A DNA stretch of 64,000 bases from contig NZ_JANHAV010000001.1 of the NCBI RefSeq assembly GCF_024464655.1, positions 62,001-126,000 on the forward strand. Reading direction: 5' to 3'. Positions 34,378 to 43,179 of the stretch are shown piece after piece. Positions within the stretch are counted from its first letter, which is position 1, and every line of letters starts with the position of its first letter. This stretch comes from Halobellus inordinatus. GTDB lineage: Archaea > Halobacteriota > Halobacteria > Halobacteriales > Haloferacaceae. A program made the position numbers and the translations under genes. The notes beneath the pieces are model-generated. The model was not told where the DNA came from, searched no databases, and was given only the letters and a program-made list of their open reading frames with translations.

Positions 34378-37300
34378 TCAGTCGTCGCTGGTCTGTGCGA
34401 GCGCGTCGCCGTCCTCCGCGGCGGTCGCGGCCGCGGCGGGCGGCAGTTCCTTTCGGACGTCGTCGCGGGCGCGCTCCTCGATGACCTCGGCGTAGGCGTC
34501 GGGCATCACCTTCACGAAGTCGGTGACGACCTCCCCCCAGTCGTCGAGCATCCACGCCGCGCGGTCGCTGTCGGTGTAGGTCGCGTGGTTCTCCACCAGG
34601 CGGCGGAGCATCTGGCGGTCGGAGTCGTCGAGGCTGTCTTCGAGCGAGACCATTCCGGTGTTCGTCTTCGCGGCGAACTCGTCGTCGGGATCGTAGACGT
34701 AGGCCACGCCGCCGGACATCCCCGCGGCGAAGTTGCGTCCGGTGTCGCCGAGCACGGCTACGACGCCGCCGGTCATATACTCACAGCCGTGGTCGCCGAC
34801 GCCCTCGACGACGGCTTTCACGCCGGAGTTGCGGACGGCGAAGCGCTCGCCAGCGACGCCGTTGACGTACAGTTCGCCTTCCGTCGCACCGTAGAGCGCG
34901 ACGTTGCCGATGAGGACGTTCTCGTCAGGCTCGTAGGCGGCGTTGTCGGGCGTCTCGACGATGATCTTCCCGCCGGAGAGCCCCTTGCCGACGTAGTCGT
35001 TCGCGGCGCCGGTGAGATCCATCGTCACGCCGTTGGCGAGGAACGCGCCGAAGGACTGGCCGGCGACGCCGTCGAACGTGCAGTGGATGGTATCGTCCGG
35101 GAGGCCGTCGCCGCCGTACGCCGCGGAGATCCGATTCGAGAGCATCGCGCCGACCGCGCGGTCGACATTCGAGATCTCCTCGTCGAGTGCGATCGGCTCG
35201 CCCTCTTCGAGCGCGGGGCCGGCCCGCCGGATGAGGTCGTGATCGAGTTGGGTCTCGACGCCCTCGTGGACCTGATCTTCGGTCTTCTGGCGCGCGTCGC
35301 CGGACGGTTCCGCGATGACGTCCGAGAGATCGAGGTGCTTGGCCTTCTCGTGGTCGGTCTCGCGCTGGGTGAGAAGCGACGGTCGGCCGATCATCTCCTC
35401 GAGCGAGCGGAAGCCGAGGTCGGCCATAATCTCGCGCAGTTCCTGCGCGATGAACGTCATATAGTTGATGACGTGATCCGGCTGGCCGGGGAAGCGCTGG
35501 CGCAGGTTCTCGCGCTGGGTGGCGACGCCGACCGGACAGGTGTTCTCGTGGCACTGCCGAGCCATCACACAGCCGGACGTGACGAGCGAGGCCGTCCCGA
35601 AGATGTACTCTTCGCCGCCGAGCAGCGCCGCGACGGCGACGTCGCGGCCGGTCTTCATCCCCCCGTCGACGCTGACGCGGATTCGCGAACGCAGGTCCGT
35701 CGCCCGCAGCATCTGGTTGGCCTCCGCGAGGCCGAGTTCCCACGGGAGGCCCGCGTTCTTGATCGACGTCTTCGGCGACGCGCCCGTCCCGCCGTCGTGA
35801 CCCGAGATGTGTACTACGTCGGCGTTGGCCTTCGCGACGCCGGCCGCAATCGTGCCGATGCCGGCCTCCGAGACGAGTTTCACGTTGATGTCGGCGTCGG
35901 GATTGGCGGTCTTCAGGTCGTGGATGAGTTGCTTGAGGTCCTCGATCGAGTAGATGTCGTGCAGCGGTGGCGGCGAGATGAGGCCGACGCCGGGCGTCGC
36001 GAACCGCACGTGCGCGATCATCTCGTTGACCTTCTTGCCGGGCAGGTGCCCGCCCTCGCCGGGCTTCGAGCCCTGCGCCATCTTGATCTGGATCTCGTCG
36101 GCGCTCGTGAGGTACTCGGAGGTGACGCCGAAGCGGCCCGAAGCGACCTGCTTGACGTTGCACTCCTTCTCGGTGCCGAACCGCTCCGGCGGTTCACCGC
36201 CCTCGCCGGAGTTCGATTTGCCGCCGAGGCGGTTCATCGCGATCGAGTTGTTCTCGTGGGCCTCCGGCGAGAGGCTGCCGAGCGACATCGCGGCCGTCGA
36301 AAAGCGGGTGACGATGTCCTCGACGGGTTCGACCTCCTCGATCGGCACCGACTCGCGGTCGGACTCGAACTCGAGCAGGCCGCGGAGGGTCTGGAGCTCC
36401 TCGGTCTGGTCGTTGATGAGCTCTGCGAACTCCTGGTACTTCTCGTAGTTGCCCGAGCGGACCGCCTGCTGGAGCGTGCCGACGGTCTGGGGGTTCCACT
36501 GGTGGTGGATGCCGTCCGAGCGGTGTTCGTACTCGCCCTGCCGGTCGAGTTCGGGATCGTTCCCGTACGCGACGGTGTGTCGCGTCTGAACGTCCTCCTC
36601 GATGACGTCGATACCGATGCCCTCGGTGCGGATCTCCGTGCCCTCGAAGTACTCCGCGACGAAGCCCGAATCGAGGCCGACGGCCTCGAAGATCTGCGCG
36701 CCCTGGTAGGACTCGACCGTCGAGATGCCCATCTTGGCCATCGTCTTCAGGAGGCCGTCTTCGAGGGCCTTCTTGTACGCTGCGATGGCTTCGCTCTCGT
36801 CGGCGCCGTCGGGACCGGCGACGACGTCGGCGATCGTCTGGTAGGCGAGGTAGGGGTTCACTGCATCCGCACCGTAGCCGACGAGCGTCGCGACGTGGTG
36901 CACCTCGCGGGGGTCGCCGGACTCGACGACGAGGCCGGCGTGGTTCCGGTGGCCGTTCCGGACGAGACAGTGATGGACCGCGCCCGTCGCGAGCAGACTC
37001 GGGACCGCGACGCGGTCGGGTCCGAGGTTCCGATCCGAGAGCACGACGACGTCGGCACCCGCTTCGATGGCATCGACGGCGTCGTCGCGGACGCGCTCGA
37101 CCGCCGCTTCGAGCGAGCGCTCGGGGTCGTAGGTGATATCGACGATCGTCGTAGACATCGAATCGCCGTCCTCGCCCAGCGACTTGATGCTCGCCGTCTG
37201 CGCGTCGGTCAGGACGGGGGAGTCGAGAACGAGCTGTCGCGCGTGCTCGGGCGTTTCGTCGAGTAGGTTGCGCTGGGCACCGAGCCGCGACTCAAGCGAG

Positions 37301-38919
37301 GTGACGAGTTCCTCGCGGATGTAGTCGAGCGGCGGGTTCGTCACCTGCGCGAACAGTTGCTTGAAGTACGTGAACAGCGGACGGTTGAAATCTGAGAGGA
37401 CCGACAGCGGCGTGTCGTCGCCCATCGAGCCGACCGGATCTTTGCCCTCTTTGGCCATCGGTTCGATGAGGTGGCTCAGTTGGTCGTGGGTGTATCCGAA
37501 CGCCGCCTGCGCCGCGCGGAGGTGGTCGACGTTCTCTCGCGGCGTGTAGTCGTCGGCGTCGGCGAGTTCGTCGAGTTGCTGCTGTTCGTCGTCGACCCAC
37601 TCGCCGTACTTCTCGTCGGTGAGGGACTCGAAGACCTCCTCGTCGGGGATGACGCGGCCCTCCTCGGGATCGGCGACGAACAGCTGTCCCGGCTGGAGTC
37701 GACCGCGCTCGCGAATCTCGCTGGGGTCGGTGTCGAGTGCGCCGACCTCGCTAGCCATCACGAGCGTGTCGTCGGTCGTGACGTCGTACCGGCACGGACG
37801 GAGGCCGTTTCGGTCGAGGACGGCTGCGACGCGGTCGCCGTCGGTGGCCGCGACGAGCGCGGGGCCGTCCCACGGCTCGATCAGCGAGGCGTGGTAGTCG
37901 TACCACTCGCGGCGTTCCTCGGTCATCTGGTCGTCGCCGCGGTACGCCTCGGGGATGAGCATCCGGAGGACGTGCGGGAGGTCCCGACCGCCCTGCAGGA
38001 GCAGTTCGACCGCGTTGTCGACGGAGGCCGTGTCGGACTGATCCGGATCGTTGATGATCGGCTTCAGCGTTTCGAGGTCCTCGCCGAAGTCCGGATGTTC
38101 GAGGTCGGTCTCGCGGCTCCGCATCCAGTTGATGTTGCCCTGGATCGTGTTGATCTCGCCGTTGTGGACGATGTGGCGGTAGGGGTGTGCGAGGTGCCAC
38201 GCACCCAGCGTGTTCGTCGAGAAGCGCGCGTGGACGAGCGTCAGCGTCGATCGGAGCCGCTCGTCGTCGAGGTCCGGGTAGTAGTCGGCGAGTTGCTCGC
38301 CTTTCAGCAGTCCCTTGTAGACCAGCGTCTTCCGCGAGAGCGAGCAGATGTAGAAGCGAGCCGCACCTTCCGATTCGAGTTCCTCGACCTCGTTCTCGAC
38401 GTCGCGTCGTGCGACGTACAGTGCGCGGTCGAAGGCCTCGGCGTCGAGGTCGTCTTCGGGTGCAACGAACACTTGCCAGACGTCGGGCTCGGAGTCGAGC
38501 GCGGTCGCGCCGAGATCAGAGTTGTCGGTGGGGACGTCGCGCCAGTGGAGTACGTCGAGTCCGTGCGCACCGAGCACGCGCTCGAAGATGGCGATGAGAC
38601 CTTCGCGCGCGGCCCCGTCTTGCGGCATAAAGAGCGATCCGACCGCGTACTCGTCGGGGAGATCGGCGTCGACGACGGCGTCGAAGAACTCGTCGGGGCG
38701 CTGAATCATAATCCCGGCCCCGTCGCCGGTGTTCTCCTCGGCTCCGGTCGTCCCGCGGTGTTCGAGATTCTCTAGCAGTTCGATCCCATCGGCGACCGTT
38801 TCGTGGGATCGGCCGCCGTCGAGGTCGATAACGGCACCTACGCCGCAGTTCGACCGCTCGTCCGACGGGTCCGCGAGCCCGCAGGACTCGCCAGTCGTGT
38901 GTCTCTGTGGCTTGGTCAT
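34378..38919 (-). CDS. gltB: Glutamate synthase, large-subunit type (GltB)
   Basis: The 1513-residue enzyme makes glutamate from glutamine and 2-oxoglutarate. The amidotransferase domain begins at Cys25 in SNCGVGAV (the likely mature N-terminus after propeptide removal). The central linker and FMN-binding synthase domain follow (about 720-1180; PGEGGHLPGKKVNEM, SGHDGGTGASPKTS). The 3Fe-4S cluster motif CVMARQCHENTCPVG is near 1115. The C-terminal GXGXG domain is about 1260-1490. A small NADPH subunit gene gltD is not adjacent, so it may use ferredoxin. The ATG at 38919 is preferred over the longer frame because of a purine-rich GGGGGGA six bases before it and a propeptide of usual length. Confidence 0.95.
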   Translation of the reverse strand: MTKPQRHTTGESCGLADPSDERSNCGVGAVIDLDGGRSHETVADGIELLENLEHRGTTGAEENTGDGAGIMIQRPDEFFDAVVDADLPDEYAVGSLFMPQDGAAREGLIAIFERVLGAHGLDVLHWRDVPTDNSDLGATALDSEPDVWQVFVAPEDDLDAEAFDRALYVARRDVENEVEELESEGAARFYICSLSRKTLVYKGLLKGEQLADYYPDLDDERLRSTLTLVHARFSTNTLGAWHLAHPYRHIVHNGEINTIQGNINWMRSRETDLEHPDFGEDLETLKPIINDPDQSDTASVDNAVELLLQGGRDLPHVLRMLIPEAYRGDDQMTEERREWYDYHASLIEPWDGPALVAATDGDRVAAVLDRNGLRPCRYDVTTDDTLVMASEVGALDTDPSEIRERGRLQPGQLFVADPEEGRVIPDEEVFESLTDEKYGEWVDDEQQQLDELADADDYTPRENVDHLRAAQAAFGYTHDQLSHLIEPMAKEGKDPVGSMGDDTPLSVLSDFNRPLFTYFKQLFAQVTNPPLDYIREELVTSLESRLGAQRNLLDETPEHARQLVLDSPVLTDAQTASIKSLGEDGDSMSTTIVDITYDPERSLEAAVERVRDDAVDAIEAGADVVVLSDRNLGPDRVAVPSLLATGAVHHCLVRNGHRNHAGLVVESGDPREVHHVATLVGYGADAVNPYLAYQTIADVVAGPDGADESEAIAAYKKALEDGLLKTMAKMGISTVESYQGAQIFEAVGLDSGFVAEYFEGTEIRTEGIGIDVIEEDVQTRHTVAYGNDPELDRQGEYEHRSDGIHHQWNPQTVGTLQQAVRSGNYEKYQEFAELINDQTEELQTLRGLLEFESDRESVPIEEVEPVEDIVTRFSTAAMSLGSLSPEAHENNSIAMNRLGGKSNSGEGGEPPERFGTEKECNVKQVASGRFGVTSEYLTSADEIQIKMAQGSKPGEGGHLPGKKVNEMIAHVRFATPGVGLISPPPLHDIYSIEDLKQLIHDLKTANPDADINVKLVSEAGIGTIAAGVAKANADVVHISGHDGGTGASPKTSIKNAGLPWELGLAEANQMLRATDLRSRIRVSVDGGMKTGRDVAVAALLGGEEYIFGTASLVTSGCVMARQCHENTCPVGVATQRENLRQRFPGQPDHVINYMTFIAQELREIMADLGFRSLEEMIGRPSLLTQRETDHEKAKHLDLSDVIAEPSGDARQKTEDQVHEGVETQLDHDLIRRAGPALEEGEPIALDEEISNVDRAVGAMLSNRISAAYGGDGLPDDTIHCTFDGVAGQSFGAFLANGVTMDLTGAANDYVGKGLSGGKIIVETPDNAAYEPDENVLIGNVALYGATEGELYVNGVAGERFAVRNSGVKAVVEGVGDHGCEYMTGGVVAVLGDTGRNFAAGMSGGVAYVYDPDDEFAAKTNTGMVSLEDSLDDSDRQMLRRLVENHATYTDSDRAAWMLDDWGEVVTDFVKVMPDAYAEVIEERARDDVRKELPPAAAATAAEDGDALAQTSDD

Positions 38920-38962
38920 ATGTCCCCCCTTGACTTGCCCCCTAAAGGGCCTTCTCCTGAAA

Positions 38963-38991
38963 GCATAAGGGTTCACTAACCACATATAAGG
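38963..38991 (-). promoter_or_regulatory. gltB promoter, AT-rich with two TATA-like boxes
   Basis: On the minus strand CCTTATGCTTTC (38960-38971) and CCTTATATGTGG (38980-38991) are TATA candidates 45 and 65 bases before the ATG. The second lies inside an imperfect inverted repeat TAACC ... GGTTA, which suggests regulated initiation. The region is unusually AT-rich for the window. Confidence 0.5.
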
Positions 38992-39764
38992 TTATTAGTA
39001 TAATACAAATCCGAGTGAATAATAGTTCGACGCCCGACGAACTACATCGACGAGGACGCGACATCCGGCGAGACGCGGTGGTCGTCCGTTCTCCGAGTGG
39101 TTCGACTACTGTCTGTTTCCTGTCAGTGAACGCGAACCGCGCGCCACAATGGTCGCTCTCCGCACAGCCGTGACCACTGACGGTGACGGAGCGGTCGGGT
39201 GCATCCCAGGCTACATCGATCCACCCGCCGCTGCCGCGTCCGATCGAGTACCGAGCAGCCCCCAACAGCTACCGTAGTCGAACGCTGTCGGTGTGGATCC
39301 GGCGGCGTCTGTACTGTCCGTTACTGATACTGTCGGACAGACATTCGTGAAGTATGTTGGCACCCAGAGTGATCAGCGGAACTGTTGAACCCGCTGATGG
39401 ACGCTGCCCACGACACAGGGAAATCGGGTGACCCCGTTGAGATCGTCGTGGCTCTCGTCGTCTCTCCCGCCTAGTTCAGAACTTATGCAGACCACTCCGG
39501 GGTGCCGATACGCTTCACATCGTTCTGTCCGACCGTATGATACCGACTGCTCTCTCGGTGTGAGGTTCGTCGAAATCCAAGTACCCTCGGCGACGAGAAG
39601 GAACACACTACGGCCCACCCTGGGGCGGTTATCCTCCTAGTAAGTCGTGATAACCACGCCGCTACTGTGCGGGTTGGTGTGGTAGCACCGGCATTACAAT
39701 TGGTCGCTTGACAGTCATCAACAGACAACGCGATCGGGTCCTCCCGGTCGGCAGATCCACAACT
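38992..39764. other. 773-base gene-poor region between gltB and the CmoA-like gene
   Basis: No frame here has haloarchaeal codon use or a recognisable product. It contains a hairpin at 39372-39398 (ATCAGCGG / CCGCTGAT, 11-base loop) and an inverted pair CTGTCCG ... CGGACAG (39314-39340). The latter includes the 14-mer ATACTGTCGGACAG at 39327-39340 that recurs at 41936. It may hold the promoter of the CmoA-like gene and decayed foreign sequence. Confidence 0.5.
39372..39398. repeat. Perfect 8-base hairpin in gene-poor region
   Basis: ATCAGCGG (39372-39379) and CCGCTGAT (39391-39398) are separated by 11 bases. No T-tract follows on either side, so a terminator is not clear. Confidence 0.5.
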
Positions 39765-40508
39765 ATGCAAGAGAAGACGACGGTGGATGGCAGTCTCGAA
39801 CAGAGCGAGGGTGGGTGGACGTTCGACGAGCAGGTCGCCGAGGAGTTCGACGCACACGTCCGGAAGTCGATCCCGCTCTACGAACAGGTCCAATCGCAGG
39901 TCGTTGATCTGGCCGACTGGTTCCTCCAATCGGAGGGAGAAGAGAAAGTCTACGATCTCGGCTGTGCGACGGGGACGACCATCGAACAGCTCGTCAATCG
40001 CTACGGGACGGAAGGGCCGCCGTCGTTCATCGGCATCGACATCCAGGCCCCGATGCTGGATCGCGCGCGGGAACGCATCGGTGACTGCCCGAACGTCGAT
40101 TTCCTGCAGGCCGACGTCTCCTCACACATGTCTTTCCCCGGGGCGTCGATGGTCATCAGCCTGTTCACGATGAGTTTCGTCCGCGAGGAGGACCGGCGAG
40201 AACTCGTCCAGCAGATCTACGACGACCTCGAATACGGCGGCGCGTTCGTCTTCGCCGAGAAGACGCGGGCCCGGTCCTCGCAGTTCCAGGACATCTGGAA
40301 CGAGGAGTACTGGGACTTCAAGGCCAGCCAGGGCCTTACCGAGGAGGAGATCATCGGGAAGGCGAAGACGCTCCGTGGGCAACTCCGGCCGCTGACCGTC
40401 GCCGAGTACGAGGATATCCTCACCGACGCGGGGTTCGACGTCGACCGGGACGTCGACATCTTCTTCAAGTGGTTCCCGTGGACCGGTTTCGTCGCACGGA
40501 AACGATGA
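39765..40508 (+). CDS. CmoA-like class I SAM-dependent methyltransferase family protein
   Basis: The 247-residue protein aligns by eye with bacterial CmoA, which makes carboxy-SAM used for wobble uridine modification. Shared patterns are WTFDEQVAEEFDAHVRKSIP (CmoA [20 protein letters not shown]), VYDLGCATGTT, GIDIQAPMLDRARERI, GGAFVFAEK and WDFKASQGLTEEEI. From memory of the E. coli protein, the Arg of its QKRSML segment binds the carboxylate, and here the aligned residues read AKTL, so the carboxy-SAM function is uncertain. It may act as a methyltransferase. An upstream in-frame start exists (39708) but similarity starts near this ATG. The next gene, an FkbM-like methyltransferase, is 52 bases downstream and may share the transcript. 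Confidence 0.75.
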   Translation: MQEKTTVDGSLEQSEGGWTFDEQVAEEFDAHVRKSIPLYEQVQSQVVDLADWFLQSEGEEKVYDLGCATGTTIEQLVNRYGTEGPPSFIGIDIQAPMLDRARERIGDCPNVDFLQADVSSHMSFPGASMVISLFTMSFVREEDRRELVQQIYDDLEYGGAFVFAEKTRARSSQFQDIWNEEYWDFKASQGLTEEEIIGKAKTLRGQLRPLTVAEYEDILTDAGFDVDRDVDIFFKWFPWTGFVARKR

Positions 40509-40560
40509 GAGGCGACACGCTCTCCATAGGATGGACGGCGGGCCGCGCGGAGGTGGGGCA

Positions 40561-41361
40561 ATGAGCACTCAAACCCCGTCGCTCGTCAGTCGGGCGTTCC
40601 ACGTGCTCCGCAAGCGCGGGCCGCGCTCGCTCGCGAAACACGCCTGGTGGTACGCCGTCGGGGCGCTGACTGCCCTGTGGTGGCAACTACGGTACGACAT
40701 CGACGTCGGCACCGGCCTGGAAGCGGCCGTCTCGGACGAACGGCCGGTGTTCGCAGACCTGTTCGCGAATCTACGGCGGGACGATGTCTTCTACGACGTG
40801 GGTGCACACGTCGGTATCTTCACCCGACCGGTTGCGGCGTACCTCACTGAGGGGACAGTCGTCGCCTTCGAACCGGGAGACGGAGCGTCCCAACTCAGAA
40901 CGTCCACCGGAGAGCGCTCGAACGTCATTCTCTCGGAGACGGCCATCAGCCAGCAGGCAGGCGACGGCTACCACTCTCATCAAGGACGCGTCGGTCTGCT
41001 CGGCAACAGTGACGCGGCGGGATTCGAGACGGTCGACGCCCGCGACATCCTCGACGACGAGACCATTCCACTCCCGACTGTCGTCAAGATCGACGTGTTC
41101 GGAGCCGAACTCGACGTGGTCAAGGCGCTCGAAGAACTGCTGGCGCGCGAGGAGTGCCGTCTCGTCTACTTGGAGGCACACCTCCCGACGACGTTCCAGC
41201 GGAAGCGCCCCGACGACGTCTTCGAGGACTACCTCGACGCCTGGTCGCTCACCGACCTCGTCCGCGTGTTCTACGGCGCGGGGTTCGAGGTCGAACCGAT
41301 CTACCTCCGACGCGACACCCACGACGTGTTCCTCAAGGCGTACAAAGCGGACGCAGAGTGA
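40561..41361 (+). CDS. FkbM-type methyltransferase-like protein
   Basis: The 266-residue protein has an FkbM-family core: FYDVGAHVGIFTRPVAAYL (SAM-binding motif I-like), VVAFEPGD, and PLPTVVKIDVFGAELDVVKAL, in which the usual KIDVEG(A/x)E is changed to KIDVFGAE. A SAM-dependent O-methyltransferase of a sugar or lipid is the default for the family. A hydrophobic stretch (WWYAVGALTALWW) near residue 31 may associate with the membrane. A purine-rich GGAGGTG six bases upstream supports this ATG over the first one at 40531. Confidence 0.75.
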   Translation: MSTQTPSLVSRAFHVLRKRGPRSLAKHAWWYAVGALTALWWQLRYDIDVGTGLEAAVSDERPVFADLFANLRRDDVFYDVGAHVGIFTRPVAAYLTEGTVVAFEPGDGASQLRTSTGERSNVILSETAISQQAGDGYHSHQGRVGLLGNSDAAGFETVDARDILDDETIPLPTVVKIDVFGAELDVVKALEELLAREECRLVYLEAHLPTTFQRKRPDDVFEDYLDAWSLTDLVRVFYGAGFEVEPIYLRRDTHDVFLKAYKADAE

Positions 41362-41422
41362 GCGCGGGTCGGTCGCGACGCCCCGTTCTCGCTCGCTTCG
41401 CTCGCAGGCTGCGGCTCGTCTC

Positions 41423-41735
41423 GTTCAAATCTCCCTTGGCAATTTCTCTGATCAGTTCGTTCGCAGCAGAAATGCGCCGGCCGGGATTGTGAACTTCACT
41501 CGCTCCCCCCGGTCGCTCGCTAGTTCAAATCCCTCTGGACGATTTTCGCCTCACTTCGTTCGGCAGAAAAAGCGCCGGCCGGGATTTGAACCGGAATCAG
41601 ACGTGCTCGCTCGCTTCGCTCGCTGCGCGCGACTGATAGGGTTCAAAACCCTTGGCGCATCTTCCCGCACGACTCACTCGTCGCTGTCGCTCCTCATTCG
41701 TAGTAGCGGGAAGATGCGCCGGCCGGGATTTGAAC
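41423..41735. repeat. Array of tRNA-Gly 3'-end-like copies with inverted flanks
   Basis: GCGCCGGCCGGGATTTGAAC, the 3' half of the tRNA-Gly gene (41716-41735), occurs as partial copies at 41474-41494 (one inserted base) and 41572-41591 (exact). Each of three blocks also begins with a GTTCAAA(T/A) motif (41423, 41523, 41641), the same element in the other orientation, so blocks of about 70-95 bases have inverted ends. In the last block GGCGCATCTTCCCGC (41654-41668) pairs exactly with GCGGGAAGATGCGCC (41706-41720). This looks like successive tRNA-targeted integration scars (att remnants). No integrase is nearby. Confidence 0.75.
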
Positions 41736-41785
41736 CCGGGCCATGAGCTTGGAAGGCTCAGGTCCTACCACTAGACCACCGGCGC
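41715..41785 (-). tRNA. tRNA-Gly (anticodon TCC)
   Basis: The minus strand folds as a cloverleaf: acceptor GCGCCGG / CCGGCGC, D-arm GTCTAGTGGTAGGAC, anticodon stem TGAGC / GCTCA with loop CTTCCAA (anticodon TCC), T-arm CCGGG / CCCGG with loop TTCAAAT, discriminator A. No intron is present and CCA is not encoded. A TATA-like CTTATTT lies about 65 bases upstream. Confidence 0.93.
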
Positions 41786-41846
41786 TCGTCCGGATCATCA
41801 CCACGACCGCGCGGTGACGACCTTCACTCACCCGTTCCCGGTCCCC

Positions 41847-41853
41847 AAATAAG
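41847..41853 (-). promoter_or_regulatory. TATA-like box of tRNA-Gly
   Basis: Minus-strand CTTATTT flanked by CC and GGGG lies upstream of the tRNA by about 62 bases, implying a 5' leader of about 35 bases. The flanking region shows no other gene. Confidence 0.45.
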
Positions 41854-41935
41854 GGTGTTACCCTTTGGAGTCGTCGCTCGGCGTACTGGTTCGCAGCAGG
41901 GTACTGTGTTCGACAGGTCCGAACGAGAGAGGGCC

Positions 41936-41952
41936 ATACTGTCGGACAGTAT
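41936..41952. repeat. 17-base palindrome at the end of the thioredoxin-reductase-like gene
   Basis: ATACTGTC-G-GACAGTAT is perfect around a central G. It includes the last base of the stop codon. Its first 14 bases are identical to 39327-39340, and 8-10 bases of it (ATACTGTCG) recur at the pilB2 and ilvA promoters where it forms a TATA context. It may be a regulator site or a transcription end signal. Confidence 0.6.
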
Positions 41953-43016
41953 CAGTCGTCGTCGGCCGGTTCGGGATCGGCGGGTTCGATCGGCGGCGCG
42001 CGCGCCTCCTCGAACTCCGCGGCGGCGGCGCGGACGCGGTTGCCGGTACTCGGCACCTCGTCGGCGCCGACGGGGCCGGTCGCCCGGAGCGTCTTGAGAT
42101 CACGCGGGAACTCCCGGAGGCCGTAGTGGATGTCGATGCCCGCCTGGGCGCCTTTGCCCATCGCGACCGGAATCTGATTGTGTCCGGGCGTGATGTCGCC
42201 GACGGCGTAGACGCCCTCGACGGTCGTCTCCATACTGTCGCTGACGACCACCGTGCCGTCGTCGTTCAGTTCGCAGCCCAACTGCTCTGCGAGCGCGTCG
42301 TTGTAGTTCGAACCGTACATCGGGAACCCGCCGCGGTACTGGCGGACGGTCCCGTCGTCGAACTCGAAGGCCTTCAGCCAGCCGTCGTCGCTCTTCTGCA
42401 TCCCGGTAATCTCGGCCTCGACGATGCCGATCGGGTGCCCGCGGAGCTGTTCGTCGGTTTCGTCGCTCCACTCGGGCGCGTCGCCGCGGAGCAGGATATC
42501 CACGTCGTCGGTGAAGTTGAGCATAATCATCGCGACGTGGGCGGCCGCCTCGCCCGTCCCCATCACGTAGACCGGACGGTCGATGAACATATACGCGTCA
42601 CAGTGGAGACAGTAGTGCAGTCCCTTGCCGGTCCGCGGTACGGGCGGGTCGGGGCGCTCGTCGTTGAATCCGACGCCGAGGACGACGCGGTCGGCCCGGA
42701 ACTCCGCGTCGTTGCCGACGAGTCGGAAGCGACCGTCGTCGGTCCGTTCGGCCTCGACGATGAAGTCGCGGACGACGTCGGCGCCGTACGATTCGATCTG
42801 TTCCTGCGCCGTCTGGAGGAATTCGTTGCCCGAGGTGTGCTCGGGGACGCCGATAACGTTGTGCGTGTCCAGCATCATCGCTGCCCGGCCGCCCCCGCGG
42901 TCGACGACAACCGTATCGTGGCCCAGTCGGGTCGTGTACAGGGCGGTCTGGATACCCGCCGGACCACCGCCGACGACGACTACTTCGTAGTCGCGTACGT
43001 CCTCTGTCTCGCTCAT
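41952..43016 (-). CDS. Thioredoxin-reductase-like FAD/NAD(P) oxidoreductase
   Basis: The 354-residue flavoprotein has FAD motif GGGPAG (residues 16-21), a redox-active pair CLHC at about 135-138 (haloarchaeal paralogues of TrxR keep CxxC), an NAD(P) motif YVMGTGEAAAHVAM, and the C-terminal FAD motif VYAVGDITPGHNQIPVAMGKG. It would reduce thioredoxin or a similar small disulfide protein in the cytosol. The stop codon is overlapped by a 17-base palindrome. The ATG is about 160 bases beyond the 3' end of the following minus-strand gene. Confidence 0.88.
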   Translation of the reverse strand: MSETEDVRDYEVVVVGGGPAGIQTALYTTRLGHDTVVVDRGGGRAAMMLDTHNVIGVPEHTSGNEFLQTAQEQIESYGADVVRDFIVEAERTDDGRFRLVGNDAEFRADRVVLGVGFNDERPDPPVPRTGKGLHYCLHCDAYMFIDRPVYVMGTGEAAAHVAMIMLNFTDDVDILLRGDAPEWSDETDEQLRGHPIGIVEAEITGMQKSDDGWLKAFEFDDGTVRQYRGGFPMYGSNYNDALAEQLGCELNDDGTVVVSDSMETTVEGVYAVGDITPGHNQIPVAMGKGAQAGIDIHYGLREFPRDLKTLRATGPVGADEVPSTGNRVRAAAAEFEEARAPPIEPADPEPADDD

Positions 43017-43179
43017 TCGTCTCCTGATAGCGGTCGCTCCGACTTAAACGCAGAGTTCGAGTGCGCCGCGACCGACCACCCGCGAACCGTTCAAGAAGCG
43101 TCGGCCGGCCAGGACTGCTGCCGCCGCTCTCGGTCGCTATGCTGTCGCTGTCTCTGCTCCGAACAGCCTCCGACACGAC

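Noticed and set aside
34315-37266. 983-residue open frame antisense to gltB
   Set aside because: Composition artefact; the other strand carries all glutamate synthase motifs.
39428-39640. 70-residue frame in the gene-poor region, or a transposase remnant
   Set aside because: No recognised motif, no terminal inverted repeats, and codon use unlike the neighbours; not supported.
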